11,609 nucleotides of DNA from Ruthenibacterium avium (GTDB taxonomy: Bacteria; Bacillota; Clostridia; Oscillospirales; Ruminococcaceae). The stretch is from assembly GCA_019118905.1 (NCBI GenBank), contig DWYA01000010.1, positions 1-11,609 of the forward strand. The letters run 5' to 3'. Below, piece after piece: positions 6,595 to 11,609 of this stretch. Position numbers and translations under genes: made by a program. The notes under the pieces were generated by a model. The model was not told the origin of the DNA, did no database searches, and saw nothing but the letters and a program-made list of their open reading frames with translations. Numbering within the stretch: position 1 is the first letter of the stretch; every line of letters starts with the position of its first letter.

Positions 6595-9137
6595 TGCATC
6601 CCCTTCACTTGGTAGCCCGCCTGTTCAACTGCTTCCTTCAAGCGGTCGGTGGTGACGCCTTCCCCATAGGTGCAAACGGCGTTTGCGTTCTCCAGCGACA
6701 CCTGCGCACTCACACCCGGCAGCGCTTCCAGCGCATCCTTTACATGTTTCACGCAATGCGCACACATCATGCCTTCAATGGTAATGGTTACTTGATTCAT
6801 CTTCGTTTTCTCCTTTTTCTTTGTTGTTTGATGCAGCGAATGGAAATAACGCAGCCGCAGCGCGTTCGACACCACGAAAACGCTGGAAAAGCTCATGGCC
6901 GCCGCGCCGATCATCGGGCTGAGACGCAGCCCAAACGGAATGAAAAACACGCCTGCTGCCAGCGGAATTCCCAATACATTATAGAAGAATGCCCAAAACA
7001 GATTTTGCTTAATATTTCTCAGCACCGCTTTTGACAAACGGATTGCCGTTACCACATCGCGCAAATCGCTTTTCATCAAGACAATATCGGCACTTTCCAG
7101 CGCAATATCGGTGCCTGCACCAATTGCAATGCCGACATCTGCGCGCGCCAGAGCGGGGGCATCGTTAATGCCGTCGCCCACCATAGCAACCTTTTTGCCT
7201 TCTTTTTGCAGCCGTGCCACTTCCTGCTCTTTTTGCTGCGGAAGCACTTGTGCAATCACCTTGGGAATGCCGGTCTGTGCTTGAATCGCGCTGGCTGTGC
7301 TCCAACGATCTCCTGTGAGCAATACGACGTCCAAACCCATGGCGCGCATTTCTTTGACAGCTTCGGCGCTGGTTTCCTTCACACGGTCTGCCACCGCGAT
7401 GATTCCCTGCACGCTTCGGCCTGCGGCAAACAGCAGCGGCGTCTTTCCCTCCTGCCCCAAACGCTTTAGGTGCGCGGTTACTGCATCGGTCAGCGGAATT
7501 TTTGCGTCCTGCATCATGGTTTCATTTCCTACGTACCATGTCTGGCCGCCGCTAACCGCCGTGACGCCTTTCCCGAATACGGCGGCAAAGTTTTGCGCCG
7601 GTGTATATGCCACAGCCTGTTCCTTCGCATAACGCACAATCGACTTTGCCAGCGGATGCTCGCTGTAATGCTCCACAGCCGCCGCATCTTTCAGCAGCAT
7701 TTCCTGTGTCAGTTCCCCCAGCGGAATCACATCGGTTACCTCGGGCTTGCCCTGCGTCACCGTTCCTGTTTTGTCTAATACTACCGTATCAATATGATGT
7801 GCCGTTTCCAGCGCTTCGCCCGATTTAATCAAAATGCCGTTCTCCGCACCTTTCCCGGTTCCCACCATGATGGCAACGGGCGTTGCAAGGCCCAGCGCAC
7901 ACGGGCAGGAAATGACCAAAACAGCGATGGCGCTGGAAAGAGCGAACTCCAACCCCTGTCCTGCGAGCATCCAAACACAGAACGTAAGCAAAGCAATGAC
8001 GAGAACCACCGGAACAAACACGCCGGAAACACGGTCGGCAAACTGTGCAATAGGCGCTTTGCTGGCGCTGGCTTCTTCCACCAAGCGGATAATTTGCGAA
8101 AGCGTTGTATCTTCGCCAACCTTGGTTGCACGAAAGCGGAACATGCCCTCCTGGTTCACGCTTGCGGCCATCACAGTGCTTCCCACTTGCTTTTCCACGG
8201 GAATGCTCTCGCCTGTAATCGCCGCCTCATCTACGCTGCCGGCGCCTTCTTCGATTACTCCGTCAACGGGAATCTTTTCTCCCGGCCGCACAATCACAAG
8301 GTCGCCTTTTCTCACTTCTTCAATGGGTACGGTATGCTCTTTTCCTCCGCGAAGCACACACGCCGTTTCGGGAGCCAGCTGAATTAGCTTTTCAATGGCT
8401 TGCCCTGTTTTGCTTTTCGCATTCATTTCCAGGTATTTGCCCAAAGTAATCAGCGTTAAAATCATCGCCGCTGATTCAAAGTACAAATCCATATGGTAAT
8501 GTTCTACCAAGTCCATATCCCCGGCGGCTAACCCGTTTCCGATGCGCACGATTGCAAATAAGCCATACACAACTGCGGCCCCGGAACCAATGGCAATTAA
8601 GCTGTCCATATTGGGGCTTCCTTTGAATAAGGTAAGAAAGCCTTTTTGATAATAGGTGCGGTTCACATACATCACGGGCAGCGTCAGCAAAAACAGCGAC
8701 AGCGCATAAGTAATAGCATTTTCATGCCCGGATAAAAAGCTGGGAAGGGGCAGCCCCAGCATACCGCCCATTGAGAGATACATCAGCGGAATCAGACAAG
8801 CAAACGAAACTTTTAAGCGCAGCTTCCATTGCTGTTTTTCCTGCTGGGCTTGCTGTTGTTTCTTCTTTTCCTGCTTGGGTAAGCTCGGCGCCGTCTCTTG
8901 TCGGCTTTGTGCCGTTTGTCCTGCTGCACCGCTCGGCGCGGCCTCATAACCTCCGTCGTGAACCGCCTTCATAATGACAGAAGGCATGATGGGCTTTTGG
9001 CTTTCCACCACCATACTGTTGGTCAGCAGATTCACCGTTACATTGGTTACACCGGGCACTTGACGCACACACTTTTCCACATGTGCACTGCATGCAGAGC
9101 ACGTCATGCCCATTACGTCATATTTTTGCTTTTGCAT
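6591..9137 (-). CDS. copA: Copper-exporting P1B-type ATPase with a C-terminal CopZ-like domain
   Basis: This is a Cu(I)-exporting P1B-1 ATPase. Counted from ATG 9137 (848 residues): N-terminal metal-binding domain with GMTCSAC (C13, C16), a Gln/Lys/Ala-rich linker at about 67-105, eight membrane helices, actuator TGES (308-311), metal site CPC (411-413), phosphorylated D455 in DKTGT, HP at 494-495, and GDGIND (654-659). Y719-N720 in helix 7 and M748/S752 in helix 8 complete the Cu(I) signature. After a short charged linker, residues 780-848 form a second heavy-metal-associated domain with GMMCAHC (C792, C795), equal in size to a free CopZ chaperone. GTG 9146 and ATG 9143 are possible earlier starts, but GAGG sits 8 nt before 9137. 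It is first in the operon with csoR, with a CsoR-type operator at the promoter. Confidence 0.96.
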   Translation of the reverse strand: MQKQKYDVMGMTCSACSAHVEKCVRQVPGVTNVTVNLLTNSMVVESQKPIMPSVIMKAVHDGGYEAAPSGAAGQTAQSRQETAPSLPKQEKKKQQQAQQEKQQWKLRLKVSFACLIPLMYLSMGGMLGLPLPSFLSGHENAITYALSLFLLTLPVMYVNRTYYQKGFLTLFKGSPNMDSLIAIGSGAAVVYGLFAIVRIGNGLAAGDMDLVEHYHMDLYFESAAMILTLITLGKYLEMNAKSKTGQAIEKLIQLAPETACVLRGGKEHTVPIEEVRKGDLVIVRPGEKIPVDGVIEEGAGSVDEAAITGESIPVEKQVGSTVMAASVNQEGMFRFRATKVGEDTTLSQIIRLVEEASASKAPIAQFADRVSGVFVPVVLVIALLTFCVWMLAGQGLEFALSSAIAVLVISCPCALGLATPVAIMVGTGKGAENGILIKSGEALETAHHIDTVVLDKTGTVTQGKPEVTDVIPLGELTQEMLLKDAAAVEHYSEHPLAKSIVRYAKEQAVAYTPAQNFAAVFGKGVTAVSGGQTWYVGNETMMQDAKIPLTDAVTAHLKRLGQEGKTPLLFAAGRSVQGIIAVADRVKETSAEAVKEMRAMGLDVVLLTGDRWSTASAIQAQTGIPKVIAQVLPQQKEQEVARLQKEGKKVAMVGDGINDAPALARADVGIAIGAGTDIALESADIVLMKSDLRDVVTAIRLSKAVLRNIKQNLFWAFFYNVLGIPLAAGVFFIPFGLRLSPMIGAAAMSFSSVFVVSNALRLRYFHSLHQTTKKKEKTKMNQVTITIEGMMCAHCVKHVKDALEALPGVSAQVSLENANAVCTYGEGVTTDRLKEAVEQAGYQVKGMQ
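6798..6816 (-). promoter_or_regulatory. Internal ribosome-binding site and ATG before the CopZ-like domain of CopA
   Basis: Inside copA, AAAGGAG (6816-6810) precedes an in-frame ATG (6800-6798) by 9 nt, ideal spacing. Starting there would yield a 69-residue free CopZ-like copper chaperone (MNQVTITIEGMMCAHC...) ending at the copA stop. The bases of this signal are what encodes the odd Lys/Glu linker KKKEKTK, which suggests two formerly separate genes. Whether the site is used is inference. Confidence 0.5.
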
Positions 9138-9150
9138 GATCATCACCTCT

Positions 9151-9168
9151 CCCCCCCTGTGGGGGTAT
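9151..9168 (-). promoter_or_regulatory. CsoR-type operator of the copA-csoR operon
   Basis: Minus strand: ATA, five C, ACA, seven G. A TACCCC-spacer-GGGG element is the known shape of copper-responsive CsoR operators in Firmicutes and actinobacteria. It starts 4 nt after the -10 box, so it covers the expected transcription start, and it runs into the copA ribosome-binding site. CsoR bound here would block the promoter. Confidence 0.75.
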
Positions 9169-9172
9169 CTTC

Positions 9173-9201
9173 ATTTTATCAAGGATTTTCGCTCATGTCA
9201 A
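9173..9201 (-). promoter_or_regulatory. Promoter of the copA-csoR operon
   Basis: Minus strand TTGACA (9201-9196), 17 nt, TAAAAT (9178-9173), with a TGn extension of the -10 box (TGATAAAAT). This is close to an ideal sigma-A promoter, as expected for a gene held down by a repressor. Confidence 0.88.
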
Positions 9202-9254
9202 TTAGGTATCTGCAAAAAATACTTTTTTAGTAAAATTTGACACACCTTGATAAA
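9175..9254. repeat. 10-bp inverted repeat spanning the divergent copA/zupT promoters
   Basis: TTTATCAAGG (9175-9184) recurs as its exact complement CCTTGATAAA (9245-9254). One arm overlaps the copA -10 box and spacer, the other lies in the spacer of the zupT promoter. The arms are 60 nt apart, so they could be two sites for one regulator, or chance in A+T-rich DNA. Confidence 0.45.
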
Positions 9255-9265
9255 CATGGTACAAT
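9237..9265 (+). promoter_or_regulatory. Promoter of the zupT-like gene
   Basis: Plus strand TTGACA (9237-9242), 17 nt, TACAAT (9260-9265), 51 nt before the ATG at 9317. Near-consensus sigma-A promoter, back-to-back with the copA promoter; the two -35 boxes are 35 nt apart. Confidence 0.85.
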
Positions 9266-9316
9266 CTTCCCATGCGGATATCATATACTAAAATTGTCTG
9301 TTTAAGGAGGGGTTTT

Positions 9317-10105
9317 ATGTCCAATATAGTACTTGCATTTTTGCTTACTTTAATTGCCGGGCTTAGCACCGGTATTGGCGGCATCATTGCCTTTTTCACC
9401 AAAAGCACCAATAAACGCTTTTTGTCGTTAAGCCTCGGTTTTTCCGCAGGCGTGATGGTATATGTATCCATGACGGAGCTTTTAACCGAAGCCAGTACGT
9501 CTTTGACAAAAGGCTTAGGCAAAACTACCGCGGGATGGGTTGGCATTGCGGCTTTTTTCGGCGGAATGCTTTTGATTGCACTGATTGACCGCTGCATCCC
9601 GGACGAAGAAAACCCGCACGAAGTCAAACTGGTGCTGCAAGAGCAGCATCAGCCCAAAAAGCTGCTTCGTATCGGCGCTATGACGGCACTCGCCATCGGC
9701 ATTCACAACTTTCCCGAAGGTCTTGCCACTTTTGTTTCGGCGCTGCAAAGCCCGGAGGTGGCCATTCCCATCGTTGTCGCCATCGCCATCCATAACATTC
9801 CCGAAGGCATTGCCGTTTCGGTGCCTATTTTCCAAGCCACCGGCTCACGCAAAAAAGCATTCCTTTATGCGTTTTTATCCGGCCTTGCAGAGCCTGTCGG
9901 GGCGCTGATTGGCTGGCTGGTTTTAATGCCGTTTTTAAACGAAACCCTTTTCGGCGTGGTATTTGCAATGGTTGCAGGCATCATGGTATTCATCTCGTTT
10001 GACGAACTGCTGCCCGCAGCGCGCGAATACGGCGAGCATCACCTTTCCATCTACGGTTTAATCTCCGGCATGGTGGTCATGGCGGTCAGCCTTCAGCTTT
10101 TTTAA
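9317..10105 (+). CDS. zupT: ZIP-family divalent metal transporter, ZupT-like
   Basis: This 262-residue inner-membrane protein belongs to the ZIP family and would take up zinc, and possibly iron, manganese or cobalt, into the cell. About eight membrane helices are visible. The two metal-site motifs are intact: HNFPEG (H130, N131, E134) in helix 4 and HNIPEG (H159, N160, E163) in helix 5. GFSAGVMVYVSMTELL (41-56) in helix 2 and ISFDELLPAA in helix 7 are also typical of ZupT. The short His-containing loop between helices 3 and 4 (about 95-115) is a usual variable feature. The ATG at 9317 is chosen over ATG 9272 because AAGGAGGGG precedes it at 4-7 nt. It has its own consensus promoter and terminator, so it is a single-gene transcript, divergent from the copper operon. 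Confidence 0.95.
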   Translation: MSNIVLAFLLTLIAGLSTGIGGIIAFFTKSTNKRFLSLSLGFSAGVMVYVSMTELLTEASTSLTKGLGKTTAGWVGIAAFFGGMLLIALIDRCIPDEENPHEVKLVLQEQHQPKKLLRIGAMTALAIGIHNFPEGLATFVSALQSPEVAIPIVVAIAIHNIPEGIAVSVPIFQATGSRKKAFLYAFLSGLAEPVGALIGWLVLMPFLNETLFGVVFAMVAGIMVFISFDELLPAAREYGEHHLSIYGLISGMVVMAVSLQLF

Positions 10106-10129
10106 AGAAAACACAGCCAAGAGACACAG

Positions 10130-10175
10130 AAAGGCACACGACCTGGAGCATATGCTTCAAGTTGTGTGCCTTTTT
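10130..10175 (+). terminator. Intrinsic terminator of zupT
   Basis: AAAGGCACAC (10130-10139) pairs with GTGTGCCTTT (10164-10173). Pairing continues inward with few mismatches to GCATATGC, giving a long hairpin, followed by a T run. It is 25 nt after the zupT stop. The minus-strand tail (TTTCTG) is weak but it may also help end the convergent pdp transcript. Confidence 0.85.
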
Positions 10176-10220
10176 CCATTTTCTTTTGATTAGCAGAGAG
10201 CTGCTCAACTAGGATTCTGC

Positions 10221-11522
10221 CTAATCCACATACCCCAGCACTGCCGGTTGGTTCGCAGGAGGCATTGCATCAAATTGAAGTGCCTCCAAAAAAACTTGCT
10301 GCGCTCCCGCTTGTTTTGCGGCATCGTTGCTGTAAAGCCTTGCCAGCACTTCGCCTTTCTGCACACGGTCGCCGGTTTTTTTCATCAAGCGAATGCCGGC
10401 GGCGTGGTCAATGACACTCTCCTTGGTTTCTCGGCCTGCGCCAAGCAGCATGGCGGCCAAGCCGATTTTCTCTGTATTCATGTGCGTCAAGTAACCGTCT
10501 GCCGGGCTGCATACTTCCACGGAAAAGGCCGCCGCGGTCCAAGGCTCACCGCGTTCTATCTGCTGTGTTTGTCCGCCCTGCGCACGAATCATTTGCAGGA
10601 ATTTTTCAAAGGCACGTTTTTCTTCCAGTGCCCGTTTTGCCTGCTCCAGACATTCTTCCAGCGTCCCTTTTCCCGCCAGCTGTAAAAGGCGTGCAGACAG
10701 CATGATGCACTCATGGGTCAAATCTTCCGGCCCATGGCCCAATAAGGTGGCAGCTGCCTCCTCTACTTCAAGCGAATTTCCAATGCAATACCCCAGCGGG
10801 ACATCCATATTCGTAATGAGTGCCGCCGTCGGCTTTCCGTGCGCACGGCCAATCTCTACCATACACTGCGCCAGCTTTTGCGCCTCGTCATATGTTTTCA
10901 TAAACGCACCGCTGCCTACTTTGACGTCCAGCAAAATGCAATCGGCACCAGCCGCCAGCTTTTTGCTCATGATGCTGGATGCAATCAGCGGAATACACGA
11001 TACTGTTGCTGTAACATCACGCAAAGCATACATAGCTTTATCTGCCGGGGCAATTTCTTCGCTCTGCCCCATCACCGCCAACCCAATTTCATTCACTTGA
11101 CGGATAAACTGTTCTTTTGTTAAAAAGACATTGACGCCCGGAATAGATTCCAGCTTATCCAACGTGCCGCCTGTATGCCCTAAGCCTCTGCCGCTCATTT
11201 TAGCCACGCGCAGCCCGCAGGCTGCCGCAATGGGAGCGACAATCAGCGTAGTTTTATCGCCTACACCGCCCGTGGAGTGTTTGTCTACCTTCGTTCCGTG
11301 GATGCCGCTTAAATCCAATTGTTCACCGGACTGTGCCATTGCCGCCGTTAAGCACGCGGTTTCCTCTTTGGTCATCCCTTTCAAATAAACAGCCATCATC
11401 CACGCGCTCATTTGATAATCGGGAATTTCCCCTTTTGTAAATCCGTTCACAATCCAATTCATTTCTTCCTCAATCATGGCAAAGCCATCGCGCTTTTTTG
11501 CAATTAAATCGACCATTCTCAT
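10221..11522 (-). CDS. pdp: Pyrimidine-nucleoside phosphorylase
   Basis: This cytoplasmic salvage enzyme splits uridine, thymidine or deoxyuridine with phosphate into the free base and (deoxy)ribose-1-phosphate. The 433 residues match the length of Bacillus Pdp, and the start MRMVDLIAKKRDG is nearly the same. Phosphate-binding KHSTGGVGDK is at 81-90, the family signature SGRGLGHTGGTLDKLE at 110-125, and base-contacting R168, S183 and K187 are in the conserved RDVTATVSCIPLIASSIMSK stretch. A C-terminal barrel-sandwich domain (about 335-433) is intact. The broad-specificity Pdp type is preferred over thymidine-only DeoA because the sequence resembles the Gram-positive enzyme, but the two cannot be fully separated by eye. 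AAAGGAG lies 10 nt before the ATG. Partners such as deoC or cdd would lie outside the window. Confidence 0.96.
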   Translation of the reverse strand: MRMVDLIAKKRDGFAMIEEEMNWIVNGFTKGEIPDYQMSAWMMAVYLKGMTKEETACLTAAMAQSGEQLDLSGIHGTKVDKHSTGGVGDKTTLIVAPIAAACGLRVAKMSGRGLGHTGGTLDKLESIPGVNVFLTKEQFIRQVNEIGLAVMGQSEEIAPADKAMYALRDVTATVSCIPLIASSIMSKKLAAGADCILLDVKVGSGAFMKTYDEAQKLAQCMVEIGRAHGKPTAALITNMDVPLGYCIGNSLEVEEAAATLLGHGPEDLTHECIMLSARLLQLAGKGTLEECLEQAKRALEEKRAFEKFLQMIRAQGGQTQQIERGEPWTAAAFSVEVCSPADGYLTHMNTEKIGLAAMLLGAGRETKESVIDHAAGIRLMKKTGDRVQKGEVLARLYSNDAAKQAGAQQVFLEALQFDAMPPANQPAVLGYVD

Positions 11523-11609
11523 TTCGTTGTCGCTCCTTTCTGAATCTGTTTTACTCTATTAGCTTATGTTTTTGGATGATTGCAAAAAAGGGGAAGAGCG
11601 CCGCCCTTC
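11523..11609 (-). other. Upstream region of pdp, possible weak promoter
   Basis: The region holds the pdp ribosome-binding site (AAAGGAG, about 11532-11538). A TTGCAA is followed 18 nt later by TAATAG on the minus strand, only a weak promoter match. The very end (C/G-rich, then TTTTTT on the minus strand at about 11584-11589) could be the tail of a terminator of a gene beyond the edge, but its first arm is not visible. Confidence 0.25.

Noticed and set aside
7794..8387. Plus-strand reading frames of 182 and 197 codons opposite copA
   Set aside because: They lie inside the conserved ATPase core and read as Cys/His/Arg-rich nonsense, the usual complement of a coding strand.
1..11609. CRISPR arrays, tRNA/rRNA genes, insertion sequences, toxin-antitoxin or defence genes
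   Set aside because: No direct-repeat array, no tRNA-like fold, no transposase and no defence-type domain was seen on either strand.

Overview
The window looks like an ordinary chromosomal segment of a low-to-moderate-GC Gram-positive bacterium, most likely an anaerobic Clostridia-type Firmicute. Evidence: sigma-A-like promoters (TTGACA/TATAAT with 17-bp spacing), strong AGGAGG-type ribosome-binding sites, tight gene packing, and Firmicutes-type proteins (a CsoR regulator, a Pdp-type pyrimidine-nucleoside phosphorylase, a CapA-like protein). No mobile element, phage gene, tRNA/rRNA or CRISPR array is visible.

Layout. (1) 1-1150, minus strand: a sugar/maltose O-acetyltransferase-like gene followed 15 nt later by a TetR-family regulator cut by the left edge, both behind a near-consensus promoter. 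(2) 1322-1960, plus: an unrecognised multi-pass membrane protein. (3) 2091-3605, plus: a heme catalase (KatA) whose leader holds two tandem hairpins, closed by a 17-bp-stem terminator. (4) 5535-3769, minus: a HIT-family nucleotide-binding protein and a membrane-anchored CapA-like protein, probably one operon. (5) 6157-5709, minus: a PsiE-like small membrane protein that is split by a frameshift at a T6 run. (6) 9137-6331, minus: a copper operon, copA (with a CopZ-like domain fused to its C-terminus) overlapping csoR by 4 nt. It has a textbook promoter and a C-tract/G-tract CsoR-type operator at the expected transcription start. (7) 9317-10105, plus: a ZupT-like ZIP metal transporter, divergent from copA with its own consensus promoter. 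(8) 11522-10221, minus: pyrimidine-nucleoside phosphorylase.

How the parts work together. CsoR would repress its own operon until Cu(I) rises; CopA then exports the metal and the C-terminal chaperone-like domain supplies it. ZupT next door imports divalent metal, so the copA-zupT intergenic region is a metal-homeostasis control point. Catalase is an oxidative-stress function a few kb away; no shared control with the copper genes is shown. The remaining genes are housekeeping or envelope functions.

I do not see a previously undescribed multi-gene system. The points most worth a second look are the CopA-CopZ fusion whose linker encodes a working-looking ribosome-binding site and start codon, the frameshifted PsiE-like gene, the copA/zupT control region, and the structured katA leader.
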